Below are positions 15,144 to 23,468 of a DNA stretch of 64,000 nucleotides, piece after piece. Position 1 is the first letter of the stretch. Each line of letters begins with the position of its first letter. This stretch comes from Janthinobacterium sp. 61. GTDB lineage: Bacteria; Pseudomonadota; Gammaproteobacteria; Burkholderiales; Burkholderiaceae_D. The stretch covers positions 2,232,001-2,296,000 of the forward strand of contig NZ_PJMQ01000001.1 in the NCBI RefSeq assembly GCF_002846335.1. Reading direction: 5' to 3'. Both the position numbers and the translations under genes were made by a program. A model generated the notes under the pieces. That model ran no database searches and had not been told where the DNA came from. It saw only the letters and a list, made by a program, of their open reading frames with translations.

Positions 15144-17450
15144 TTAGTCGAGCGTGCGCGCCACCCGGAAGCCCACGATGTCGTTCGACAGCACGGTGGA
15201 AAAGCTATTGCGCACGGCCGAGCGCAGGTAGCGCGGGTGGTACAGCCAGGAGCCGCCGCGCAGGATGCGCCGGCTGCTGTCGCAGCCCTCTTCCCACGCG
15301 CTGCCATCGACGGGCGCGCCTTCGTAATTGTCGTGCACCACGTCCTGCACCCATTCCCACACATTGCCATGCATGTCGAACAAGCCCCAGGAATTCGGCG
15401 CGAAGCTGCCCAACGGGCTGGTGCCGCCGCGGTACACACCGCGCGGGCCGCCATTGTAGACATACAGGCCATCGTAGTTGGCTTGCTCGGTGCTGATCGT
15501 TTCGCCCACGTTGAAGGCGGTGCGCGTGCCGGCGCGGCAGGCGTATTCCCATTCGGCTTCGCTGGGCAAGCGGTACTGCCGGCCCGTGCGGTCGCTCAGC
15601 CACGCCAGGTACAGCTGCGCATCATTCCAGCTCACGCCCACCACCGGGTGCTGGTCGTTCTGCACGAACCCAGGATTGTCCCAGTCCGTTTCGGAACCGC
15701 CCGCCCATTGCGTCGCTTGCACAAAGGCGCGCCATTCTCCCACGCTGACGGGATGGCGCGCCAGCGCGAACGGACGCTCGATGCCGACCCAGTGCTGCGG
15801 CGTCTCTCGCTCGAGCCAGGCCTGCTGCGAGCCTGCCTGGATGGCGGCCTTGTGTTCCGTCTCGTGCGCACCCATCTGGAAGCGGCCGCTGGGAATGAGC
15901 ACCAGTTCCGGCCCCTGCCCCGGGCCATCGAGGAAATCATCGCGCAAGATGCCTTCGGCATTGGCCACCGGTGCCACGTGTTCCGTTTCTGCTGCCGGCA
16001 CGGATGCCGGCGCCGGGACAGATGCGGCGGCGGCGCGGCTGGCCTCTTCCCTGCGCGCGCGTTCCTGCTCGGCGCGATAGGCCGCCTCCGCCTTGGCGAC
16101 GATGGCCTTGCGCTGCAATTCCTGGTGTTCCTGCAAGGCGGTGGCGGCATCAGCTTCGCGGCGCGCGCGCAACTGGCCGCGCAGCGCTTCCTTGCGCAGC
16201 TTGCGCGCCTCTTCGGCTTCGAAATGGCGCTGCGCCTCCTGCTCGCGGCGCAGTTTGTCCTGCCGCTGCTTTTCCAGCGCAGCGGCCTGGATTTCCGCCT
16301 TGCGCCGCTGGTCCAGTTCTTCCTGGCGCGCGCGCGCTTCCTTCAGCGCCGCTTCGCGGGCCTGTTCGGCGGCCAGCGCCGCCTGCTTTTGCTGCTGCGC
16401 CGCCCGCGCCTGCTGCTGGCGCGCCTGTTCCGCCAGTTCTTCAGGCGACGGTCCGGCGGCGCGCTCCAGCCCTTCCAGCAAGGCTTGCACGGAGTGCGGC
16501 CGCAATTCCGCCATCAAGGAAAAGCCGTTCTGCAGCACCTGCCACTGCGCTGCATTGAGCGACTGCGGTGACGACGGCAAATGGCTGGCGCTGCGCGCAT
16601 CGTCGAACGGCATGCGCCCTTCGAGCATCTGGTAAATCATCACGGCCACCGCATAGACATCCAGGCGCGGGCTGGGCTGGCGCTGATTGGCGCCTGCCTC
16701 GGGCGCCCGATAACCGTGCGTGCCCGCATTCGGCGTTTCCAGCGCCAGGCTGCTGTCCGCATTGCGCACGCGTGTAGCGATGCCGTAATCGAGCAGCTTG
16801 ATGTCGCCTTTCGCCGTCAGGAAGACATTCCCCGGCTTGATGTCGCGGTGCACCAGCTTGTGCTTTTCCCACGCATACGACAAGGCATCGGCTACCGGCT
16901 GCAGCAATTGCTGCACGGTCGACAGAGGCAGCGTGCCCTGGCGCCCAAGATAGTGCTCGAGGTCTTCTCCATCGAGGCATTCCATGATGATGAAATAGCT
17001 GGCCGTGGCCGGGTCTTGCGCCCACTCATAGACGCGCACGATGTTTTCATGCGCGAGTTTGCGCGCCTGGGTGGCTTCCTCGATCAGCAGCTTGGCATGC
17101 GTGGCGCTCTGCGTCAGCTGCGCCGGCAAGATCTTCAGCGCCACCATTTCGCTGCTGCCCAGCTCCGCGTGCGTGGCCAGGTCGGTGGCTTGCCACACCT
17201 GCCCCATGCCGCCCGTGCCGATCAGCCGTTCGAGCCGGTAGCGGCGGTTTTGCGGGCCGATTTCCTGGCCCGTCATGAAGCCCAGTTCCGTACCCTGGCG
17301 CACGGGCAGAGGCGCGGGCGCGGCGCCCGGCGGCGCGTACTCGGCGTCAAGGATGGCGTTCTTGCGGCGTTCAAATTCCTGCTCGCTGAGCAGCCCGTCG
17401 TCGTGAAGGGCGCGCAGTTCCCGCAGTTTGTCTCGTGCTTTTTGCATCAT
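15144..17450 (-). CDS. Ser/Thr protein kinase fused to SHOCT, coiled coil and FGE-like domain
   Basis: A 768-aa fusion from ATG 17450. Domains in order: SHOCT-like helix pair (3-38, LHDDGLLSEQEFERRK); kinase (about 70-330) with LIGTGGMGQVW, VALKIL, the catalytic HRDIKPGNVFL and the DFG equivalent LLDYG (DYG); a long Ala/Gln/Arg/Glu coiled coil (about 345-500); and a formylglycine-generating-enzyme-like domain (about 535-768) with PSGRFQMG, RHPVSVGEWRAF, RLPSEAEWEYACRAG, GLFDMHGNVWEW and RILRGGSW. In the segment where FGE has its two catalytic cysteines this copy reads HPRYLRSAVR, with none, so the domain is probably a ligand-binding C-type-lectin fold rather than an enzyme. It starts 19 nt after the coiled-coil protein gene. 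Confidence 0.85.
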   Translation of the reverse strand: MMQKARDKLRELRALHDDGLLSEQEFERRKNAILDAEYAPPGAAPAPLPVRQGTELGFMTGQEIGPQNRRYRLERLIGTGGMGQVWQATDLATHAELGSSEMVALKILPAQLTQSATHAKLLIEEATQARKLAHENIVRVYEWAQDPATASYFIIMECLDGEDLEHYLGRQGTLPLSTVQQLLQPVADALSYAWEKHKLVHRDIKPGNVFLTAKGDIKLLDYGIATRVRNADSSLALETPNAGTHGYRAPEAGANQRQPSPRLDVYAVAVMIYQMLEGRMPFDDARSASHLPSSPQSLNAAQWQVLQNGFSLMAELRPHSVQALLEGLERAAGPSPEELAEQARQQQARAAQQQKQAALAAEQAREAALKEARARQEELDQRRKAEIQAAALEKQRQDKLRREQEAQRHFEAEEARKLRKEALRGQLRARREADAATALQEHQELQRKAIVAKAEAAYRAEQERARREEASRAAAASVPAPASVPAAETEHVAPVANAEGILRDDFLDGPGQGPELVLIPSGRFQMGAHETEHKAAIQAGSQQAWLERETPQHWVGIERPFALARHPVSVGEWRAFVQATQWAGGSETDWDNPGFVQNDQHPVVGVSWNDAQLYLAWLSDRTGRQYRLPSEAEWEYACRAGTRTAFNVGETISTEQANYDGLYVYNGGPRGVYRGGTSPLGSFAPNSWGLFDMHGNVWEWVQDVVHDNYEGAPVDGSAWEEGCDSSRRILRGGSWLYHPRYLRSAVRNSFSTVLSNDIVGFRVARTLD

Positions 17451-17469
17451 CTGGGGTGAAACGCTTCCA

Positions 17470-19785
17470 TCAAGGCTGCAGGGCGACGCCGCAGGCGGCG
17501 CAGAATTTATCTTCCGGATGGCCTGCGCGCTGCGCATGGCCGTTCTTGCAGCGTGCTGGCGCGGCAGCAGCGGCACCTGGCTGCAGCGCCTGCGCCACGG
17601 CCACACCCAGCTGCGCCTGCGCCGACAGGCCATGCGCGTGCGCAGCGTTGTGCAAGTTGATCAGGTCCAACTGCTGGCGCCGTTCACGCTCCGCCTGGCC
17701 TTCCAGGTAGCTGCGCTCCTGCGCCACGCTGTCCTGCGCCATGCGCATGGCATCCAGCGGCGCGACGCTGTTCTCGGCCGCCGCCAGCGCAGCCAGCGCG
17801 TGGATCTGCTCGGCGCTCATGCCTGCCTGCAACTGTACCTTCAGCACTTGCGCCAGCGCGGCCGCATTCTGCCCGGCGGCCATGGCCACCTTGCCCGTGT
17901 CGCTCAGCGTGCCGATTTTCTCGATGCGATCGATGTCGATGCGCGCCAGTTCGGCGGCATGCGCCTGTTGCGCCAGCAAGGCTTCATATTCGCCCTTCCA
18001 GCGCGCGTAGTCGCTTTCGCGCTGCTGCGCCATGGCCAGCAGATCGCGCTGCCATTGCGCTTCCTGCTCCAGCTGGCGCAGCTGCTGGCGCTGTTCCTCG
18101 ATGGCCAGCGCGTCGAGCTGCGCCAGCTGTGTTTGCTGCTGCAACTGGCGTGCGTGCACGCCATCGGCCTCGATGGTGCGCAGCAGCTTTTCCTGCTGCG
18201 CGATGGCGTCCTCGCGCGCGCCGCCGCGCCGCAGCACCGCCACTTTTTCCGCGATTTCTGCCGCCTGCACCTGGGCCGCTTCATCCTTGTGCGCCTCGGC
18301 GCGCAGCAGCTCGCGCTGGCGCGCCAGCTGCATCTGGTCTTCCCACTCCTGCACCCGCTCGGCTTCGCGTTTGCGCGCCGCATTCGCCAGCATCAGGCCC
18401 TGCCAGGCTGCCTGGTGCTGCTCCGCCTCCAGCTGCGCCTCGCGCTGCGCCGCATCCGCTTCGGCCTGGCGCAGGCGCGCCAGCTGGGTGCGGCGCCCGG
18501 TTTCGTCGTCGATCAGCAGCGCGCTTTCAATTTGCTGCGCGATCGACTGCAAGTGGACTTGATGGGTAAAGCGCTGCTGCGCCAGCTGGATTTGCTCGCG
18601 CCCATGCAGTTGCGACAGTTCCAGCTCGCTGCGCATCTTGATGGTGGCCAGCGCGCGCACGTGTTCCCAGTTGGCCGCTTCATCGGCGCGCTGCGCGCCC
18701 TTTTGCGCCAGTTCCTGTTCCAGCTCACCCAGCGCCAGCGCGGCGCCATGGTCGAGCGCCTGGCGCCGCGATTTCGCTTCCAGGATGCGGCCATAAAGGT
18801 CGATCTGGCGCCCGCGCAGCGCTTGCAGGCGCTCCGCTTCCTGGTAGCCCTGCTCCGCCTTTTCCACCGTCGCATCCTGCTGCAGCTCTGCGCGCCGGTG
18901 CGCATGGCGCGCCGCCAGCTCTTCGCGGCGAATGCGCTGCCACTCTTCCTCGTCATACAGCTGGTCGAGCTGCTTCATGCGCTCCAGGCTGTGCTGTTCC
19001 AGTTCCTGCGCCGGCAAGCCGCCCAGCCACAGGGTGCCGATGGCTGCGTCGCCGTTGCCCTCGCGCTTGTCGTGCCGCAGGCTGAGGGTGTCCACGCGCG
19101 CCACGGCCAGGCCGCTGGGCGCCAGGCGTTGGGTCAGGGCCGATTGCAGGCGTTCGTTCAATTCGGGCCGCAAGTCGGCATTCGCGTCCATTTCGCGCAG
19201 CGCGCGGCTGCCGATGAATTCCAGCGCAATCTGGCGCACGGACGGCAGCAGCAAGGCGTGCAGGTGGGCGCGCGTGACGGCGCCCGGCGCGCGCATGAAC
19301 TGGCGCGCGAACGCATCGGGCTGGCCCAGCGCGATATCTACGCGCAGGGATGCGGCGACGTTCAGCAACTCCGTGCTGGCCAGGCCGGGCAGGTCGAATT
19401 CCAGGCTGACCGCGTCGGCGCGCGCAATCAGCACTTCCGCCGGACGCGCCGGCAGCAGTGCAGGCAGGCGCGCAAAGAAGGTGGCGCTATCGTAGTCGCC
19501 GGCTGGTATCAAGGTGAAAGCGTCCGATTGCACGATCCAGGCACGCGACTCGGCGGGCACCTGCAGGCGGCGCGCCGCGCCGCCGAACAGCGAGGACAGT
19601 TCGCGCACGCCGAAGAACAGGGCCAGTTGCCCATCGGCAAGATGCCACTGATTGGCGTGCAGCACCGCGTCGCTGTCGGGGGCGCCCAGCGACAAGCCGC
19701 AATGCGCGCAATAGCCGGCGGCAGCGCCGTTCTTGTGCTCGCAGCGCGGGCAGCGGGCGCCGCCAAAACCAAACAATTGGAACAT
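17470..19785 (-). CDS. Zinc-ribbon / SPFH-like / coiled-coil protein (771 aa)
   Basis: A large cytoplasmic protein with two zinc ribbons and a very long coiled coil. The N-terminal ribbon is CPRCEHKN..YCAHCG (12-32). Residues about 60-270 resemble an SPFH/band-7 core: repeating beta strands, then the helix TRAHLHALLLPSVRQIALEFIG and GLAVARVDTLSL. From about 285 to 690 it is a heptad-rich Glu/Gln/Arg/Ala helix. The last 30 residues form a second ribbon (RCKNGH..FCAACG). No transmembrane segment is seen, unlike flotillins. AGGAG precedes ATG 19785. It is the first gene of a unit with the kinase. SPFH proteins form ring or cage oligomers; that this one is a kinase scaffold is inference. Confidence 0.7.
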   Translation of the reverse strand: MFQLFGFGGARCPRCEHKNGAAAGYCAHCGLSLGAPDSDAVLHANQWHLADGQLALFFGVRELSSLFGGAARRLQVPAESRAWIVQSDAFTLIPAGDYDSATFFARLPALLPARPAEVLIARADAVSLEFDLPGLASTELLNVAASLRVDIALGQPDAFARQFMRAPGAVTRAHLHALLLPSVRQIALEFIGSRALREMDANADLRPELNERLQSALTQRLAPSGLAVARVDTLSLRHDKREGNGDAAIGTLWLGGLPAQELEQHSLERMKQLDQLYDEEEWQRIRREELAARHAHRRAELQQDATVEKAEQGYQEAERLQALRGRQIDLYGRILEAKSRRQALDHGAALALGELEQELAQKGAQRADEAANWEHVRALATIKMRSELELSQLHGREQIQLAQQRFTHQVHLQSIAQQIESALLIDDETGRRTQLARLRQAEADAAQREAQLEAEQHQAAWQGLMLANAARKREAERVQEWEDQMQLARQRELLRAEAHKDEAAQVQAAEIAEKVAVLRRGGAREDAIAQQEKLLRTIEADGVHARQLQQQTQLAQLDALAIEEQRQQLRQLEQEAQWQRDLLAMAQQRESDYARWKGEYEALLAQQAHAAELARIDIDRIEKIGTLSDTGKVAMAAGQNAAALAQVLKVQLQAGMSAEQIHALAALAAAENSVAPLDAMRMAQDSVAQERSYLEGQAERERRQQLDLINLHNAAHAHGLSAQAQLGVAVAQALQPGAAAAAPARCKNGHAQRAGHPEDKFCAACGVALQP

Positions 19786-20150
19786 GTGTGACTCCTGATG
19801 AGAATGATTGTGTGCACAAGTATGTGCAACACCGCTGCCATGCCGATTCTAGCAGGACAGCTGGCGCAGCACCTGGCACGCGCCATGTGTGCGCGACGCG
19901 GCTCACAACAGGCGCACAACACTGTGCAGTGTCAAATAATGCCATAGGGAAATTGCATTCATATCTAGGGATACAGGGCGAATTAGGCCTCAATTCAAGC
20001 GGTCGCCCCCAGTACCGGGCGCAGGCATTTCAGCGCCGTTTTTTTGCAGGCCATCCCGCCAAAACCACGGCTGGTCGCATCCGCATGGCGCATGGGCGCG
20101 CGCATGGCTACAGTGCAGACATACCCACCCGCCACCAGAAAGGAACGATC
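19786..20150. other. Intergenic region between divergent genes
   Basis: 365 bp with promoters for the coiled-coil gene (minus) and the small gene at 20151 (plus). It holds several TGTGCA/TGTGCAC words (19810-19830 and 19915-19935) but no clean palindrome. AATGATTGTG near the minus-strand start only faintly resembles a Fur site and is not called. No coding potential recognised. Confidence 0.4.
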
Positions 20151-20393
20151 ATGAAAGCCTTGAAAAACATGGAAGCCATCTTTACCGTCGCCGTCGCCGT
20201 CGCCATCGCCTGCGGCGCCAGCTATGCCAGCTTCGCCCAGCCAACGGCCACGAAAACAGCCGCTGCGACGCAAGCCGGCGCCATCCCCGTGGTGGTGGTC
20301 AGCGCCAAGCGCCTGACGGAACAGGAAAAGAAAATCTCGCTGATCGAGGAACGGCAAGCCTTGCTGGGCAACGCCACCGCCAGCACCATGTGA
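20151..20393 (+). CDS. Small exported hypothetical protein (80 aa)
   Basis: An 80-aa protein from ATG 20151 with AAAGGAACGATC upstream. The N-terminus is a signal peptide or anchor (KNMEAIFTVAVAVAIACGASYASFA). The mature part is Ala/Thr-rich, then IPVVVVSAKRLTEQEKK and a charged helix. The VVVxAKRL pattern recalls the short exported proteins common in Oxalobacteraceae; no function is known to me. The gene stands alone, 190 bp before the YXWGXW gene. Confidence 0.65.
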   Translation: MKALKNMEAIFTVAVAVAIACGASYASFAQPTATKTAAATQAGAIPVVVVSAKRLTEQEKKISLIEERQALLGNATASTM

Positions 20394-20497
20394 AGCATCC
20401 ATGCTGACTCCACGCCGCCTGGCGCCCCACGGCTAGCCAACGCGTCAGGCCGCCATTTGTATCTGCCACGGATACACGGACACACATTATTGTGTCA

Positions 20498-20548
20498 ATT
20501 GTAATAAGTTGAATCAAAGGCGAAAAACCGCCAGCAAGCGCCTATAGT
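20498..20548 (+). promoter_or_regulatory. Operator plus -10 shared with the promoter at 3864
   Basis: ATTGTAATAAGTTG (20498-20511) and TATAGT (20543-20548), the latter followed by CCATTTCATGCA. Both blocks match those upstream of the glycine-zipper gene with spacers of 31 and 32 nt. No recognisable -35 lies 17 bp before the -10. The half-sites GTAATA and GAATCA are 10 bp apart. Confidence 0.6.
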
Positions 20549-20581
20549 CCATTTCATGCAATCACCGAAATGGAGAACACC

Positions 20582-21280
20582 ATGAAACCCATCACACTCT
20601 ACGCAGCAGCCATGCTTGCCATCAGCGCCGCGGCCTTCTTGCCCGTGCAGGCCATGGCACAGAATCAGCTCGGCGTCAGCATTGTCGTCGGCAACGCCCC
20701 GCCTCCCCCACGCTTTGAAAGCGCGCCAGCTCCGCGTGCCGGCTATGTCTGGGCACCGGGCTACTGGAACTGGGATGGCCAGCGCCATGTCTGGAACAGC
20801 GGCGAATGGCTGCGCGAACGCGGCGGCAACGAGTACCGCCGGGCCGCCTGGATACAAGAAAACAACCGCTGGCGCCTGGACCGTGGCGGCTGGGTCGCCG
20901 CGCAAGTGCAGCCCGTGCGCTATGACGAGATCCGCATCGCCCCGCCGCCACCGCGCCGCGAAGCCATCCCGCGCGCGCGCCACGGCTACATCTGGGCGCC
21001 CGGCCACTGGGAATGGCGCGGCCAGCGCTACGCCTGGACGCCAGGCGTGTGGATCGCCGAACGCCCCGGCTATGTGTATGCGCCGCCCGCCTGGAACCAG
21101 CGCGATGGCCGCTGGCAGATGGAGCAAGGCCGCTGGTCGCCACGCGGGCCGAACGGCGACCGTGACCGCGACGGCATCCCCAACCGCTATGACCGCGACA
21201 ATGGCAATCGCCACGACCGCGACGGCGATGGGGTACCGAACCGCGACGACCGGCGTCCGAACAACCCGAACCGCAGCTAA
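20582..21280 (+). CDS. YXWGXW-repeat envelope protein with Asp-rich calcium-type tail
   Basis: A 232-aa exported protein. ATG 20582 has GGAG 7 nt upstream. Signal peptide about 1-24 (cleavage AMA|QN). The body has YXWGXW/WXXGXW-type units: [36 protein letters not shown] and [15 protein letters not shown]. The C-terminal 50 residues contain DRDRDGIPN and [12 protein letters not shown], which match the calcium-binding thrombospondin type-3-like repeat. Such proteins sit on the periplasmic side of the outer membrane. It shares its promoter architecture with the glycine-zipper gene at 3964. A strong terminator follows. Confidence 0.82.
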   Translation: MKPITLYAAAMLAISAAAFLPVQAMAQNQLGVSIVVGNAPPPPRFESAPAPRAGYVWAPGYWNWDGQRHVWNSGEWLRERGGNEYRRAAWIQENNRWRLDRGGWVAAQVQPVRYDEIRIAPPPPRREAIPRARHGYIWAPGHWEWRGQRYAWTPGVWIAERPGYVYAPPAWNQRDGRWQMEQGRWSPRGPNGDRDRDGIPNRYDRDNGNRHDRDGDGVPNRDDRRPNNPNRS

Positions 21281-21300
21281 TACGCGGCAGTAGTTCCCAC

Positions 21301-21334
21301 CAAGGCCACCCATCGCGGTGGCCTTGTCATTTTC
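21301..21334 (+). terminator. Rho-independent terminator after the YXWGXW gene
   Basis: CAAGGCCACC (21301-21310), loop CATCGC, GGTGGCCTTG (21317-21326): a perfect 10-bp stem followed by TCATTTT, 20 bases after the stop codon. Confidence 0.8.
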
Positions 21335-21396
21335 CGGACATATCCGTGTATTAAAATCTCGCGACGATCAATCACACTGCACGAGAAAGATTCACG

Positions 21397-22425
21397 ATGG
21401 CGATGGAAACTGCCGGTTTCACCTATGGTTCGGACACCTCGGGCCTGGTCTGGGGCTTCCTGTTTGGCCGCGCGGTGCAGCCGCTGGCGCTCGACTCGAC
21501 GGCCGCGCTGGCCTGGCTGGCCGATGGCGCAGCCAGGCCGGCGCAGGAATTTGTCTGGCTGCATTTCAATTTGTCGCATGCGGCCAGCGAAAAATGGCTG
21601 ATGACGCATACGCAGCTGGCCGACGAATTCTATGAAACCCTGCACCAGGGTTCCCGCTCCACGCGTATCGAACAGGCGGAAAACACCCTGATCGCCGTGG
21701 TCAACGATGTGGTGCACAATTTCTCGTTCGAAGCGTCCGATATTTCCACCATGTGGGCCAGCGTGGCGCAAAACCTCGTCATCACGGCGCGCCGCGCGCC
21801 GCTGCAGTCGATCGAGCGCCTGCGCCAGGCCGTCATCAAGAACCACGAGCCGATCCGCTCGTCGGTGGAACTGCTGATCCATCTGCTGCGCGACCAGGCC
21901 GACGTGCTGGTCAACATCGTGCGCGATGCCGTGGCACGGGTCGACGATATCGAAGACCATTTGCTGGCGGGTCGCCTGGTGCCCAAGCGCGAAGACCTGG
22001 GCGCCATGCGACGCGTGCTGGTGCGGCTGCAGCGCCTGCTGGCGCCGGAACCGGCAGCCCTGTTCCGCCTGCTGCAACGCCCGCCGGCGTGGGTATCGGA
22101 GCTGGACAGCCTGGAACTGCGCCAGTCTACGGAAGAATTTTCCGTGGTGCTCAGCGACATGTCGTCCTTGCAGGAACGCATCAAGCTGCTGCAGGAAGAG
22201 ATTGCCGCCAGGGTCAACGAGGAAAACAGCCGCAGCCTGTTCGTGCTGACCATCGTCACCGTGCTGGCCTTGCCGATCAATATTATCGCCGGCATGCTGG
22301 GCATGAATGTGGGGGGGATTCCGCTGGCCCAGCACCCGCAGGGTTTCTGGATCATCGTTGCCATTATCATCACGTTTACCGTCGTGGCGGGATGGCTGGT
22401 GGTGCGCGTGCAACGCAATAGCTAA
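21397..22425 (+). CDS. zntB: CorA-family zinc transporter, ZntB-like
   Basis: A 342-aa CorA-superfamily transporter. The long soluble N-terminal funnel (1-280) includes VWLHFNLSHAASEKWL and the coiled helices RVDDIEDHLLAGR and EEFSVVLSDMSSLQERIKLLQEE. Two C-terminal membrane helices (about 282-303 and 314-336) flank the signature GMNVGGIP, the ZntB variant of the CorA GMN motif. ZntB proteins move zinc (proton-driven uptake in recent work, earlier described as efflux). It is convergent with the Rnk gene. Confidence 0.85.
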   Translation: MAMETAGFTYGSDTSGLVWGFLFGRAVQPLALDSTAALAWLADGAARPAQEFVWLHFNLSHAASEKWLMTHTQLADEFYETLHQGSRSTRIEQAENTLIAVVNDVVHNFSFEASDISTMWASVAQNLVITARRAPLQSIERLRQAVIKNHEPIRSSVELLIHLLRDQADVLVNIVRDAVARVDDIEDHLLAGRLVPKREDLGAMRRVLVRLQRLLAPEPAALFRLLQRPPAWVSELDSLELRQSTEEFSVVLSDMSSLQERIKLLQEEIAARVNEENSRSLFVLTIVTVLALPINIIAGMLGMNVGGIPLAQHPQGFWIIVAIIITFTVVAGWLVVRVQRNS

Positions 22426-22479
22426 TGATTGGAAACACGGCCAGACAGGCGAACGGCAGGCGCCGTCCGCCATCACGAT

Positions 22480-22908
22480 TTAACGGTGGTATTCGCCGGC
22501 CCGTTCAGGCTGATAAACGATTTCCTCGATCTTCACCTTCACCACGCCGCCCGGCATGGGCCAGGCGATGCTGTCGCCGATGGATAAGCCCAGCAGTGCG
22601 CTGCCGACGGGCGCCAGCACGGAAATGCGATCAGCCTGGCCTTCCACATCCTTCGGATACACGAGCGTCAGGCAGAATTCCTCCTTGTTTTCTACCGTGA
22701 AGCGCACGGTGGAATTCATCGTCACGACGGTGGGCGGTATTTCTTGTGGCTCGAGCACCTCGGCACGGCCCAGCTCATCGAGCAAGGCGGCCTTGTCCGG
22801 CGACAAGTTATTTCCCAAGGCATACAACAACGCTTCCAGTCGTTCCAGGTCTTGTGACGACAAAATAATTTTTGGTTTTTTTTCCAAGATATCCTCACTA
22901 TTGATCAT
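22480..22908 (-). CDS. rnk: Nucleoside diphosphate kinase regulator (Rnk/GreA-like)
   Basis: A 142-aa Rnk-type protein: a short N-terminal helical region (SSQDLERLEALLYAL) followed by the GreA/GreB C-terminal FKBP-like domain (VTMNSTVRFTVENKEEFCLTLVYP, APVGSALLGLSIGDSIAWPMPGG). Rnk binds RNA polymerase near the secondary channel and influences nucleotide metabolism and alginate-type phenotypes. ATG 22908 is the homology-supported start, though the ribosome site is weak. A possible 27-codon smORF ends 31 nt upstream on the same strand. Confidence 0.82.
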   Translation of the reverse strand: MINSEDILEKKPKIILSSQDLERLEALLYALGNNLSPDKAALLDELGRAEVLEPQEIPPTVVTMNSTVRFTVENKEEFCLTLVYPKDVEGQADRISVLAPVGSALLGLSIGDSIAWPMPGGVVKVKIEEIVYQPERAGEYHR

Positions 22909-22939
22909 TAGGGCGACGTCCGGTTTTGCTGGCGGCAGT

Positions 22940-23023
22940 TTACTTGGCCGCGGCAGACAAAACAAACAGCATCAGAACGTCCATCATCAGCGGATTATGG
23001 ACGAACTCGCGGAGCAAGGCCAT
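22940..23023 (-). CDS. Possible 27-aa small protein upstream of rnk
   Basis: ATG 23023 starts MALLREFVHNPLMMDVLML and ends FVLSAAAK. It is an amphipathic start followed by a hydrophobic stretch. It would be co-transcribed with rnk. The ribosome site (GAGAAC, 4 nt before the ATG) is weak, so this is only a candidate. Confidence 0.3.
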   Translation of the reverse strand: MALLREFVHNPLMMDVLMLFVLSAAAK

Positions 23024-23468
23024 AGCGTTCTCGCATTCTTCATTAAAATTTATTAAAATCAATGACTTGCAATGCCCGATACAGACAAAAATATTAATCC
23101 CTGCTGAGATGACAGGAGGCAATCAAGTTATTCTTCATGACATTTTGTTTACCTGCAGCATGTTTTTAAGAGAAAAAACCCACCAGCAAAAAAAGGATTA
23201 AAATTCAGTCTGCATTATTATTAGAAAGACACGCCCCGCATTTTCCGCCTGACTTGTCGCCTTGCATGCGGCCATCGGCCTGCGGCATGGCCACTAAATT
23301 GCCGCGCACCCTGTACTTTCACGCTGCGAAATGACAATATATCGGCCTTAACAACACGTTGAGAGTTCCGGCTCACTTCGGTTTTCATCAGACTGGAACG
23401 TAAAGTATGGCAGGGCGAGGCGGGATCACACGGGGCGGCGGCAAGCGGGGCCGGCAGGAGAATGCGTC
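23024..23468. other. AT-rich intergenic region between rnk and the GGDEF-EAL gene
   Basis: 445 bp, AT-rich from about 23040 to 23230 (many A/T runs such as AAAAAAAGGATTAAAA). It presumably carries divergent promoters. No palindrome, RNA fold or ORF above 30 codons stands out apart from the smORF just left of it. Confidence 0.4.

Noticed and set aside
17428-19791. 787-codon plus-strand ORF opposite the coiled-coil gene
   Set aside because: Shadow of a Gln/Ala/Glu-rich coding strand; Leu/Arg/Phe-rich repeats with no domain.
19790-19812. Possible Fur box upstream of the coiled-coil gene
   Set aside because: GATGAGAATGATTGT matches too few consensus positions and lacks dyad symmetry.
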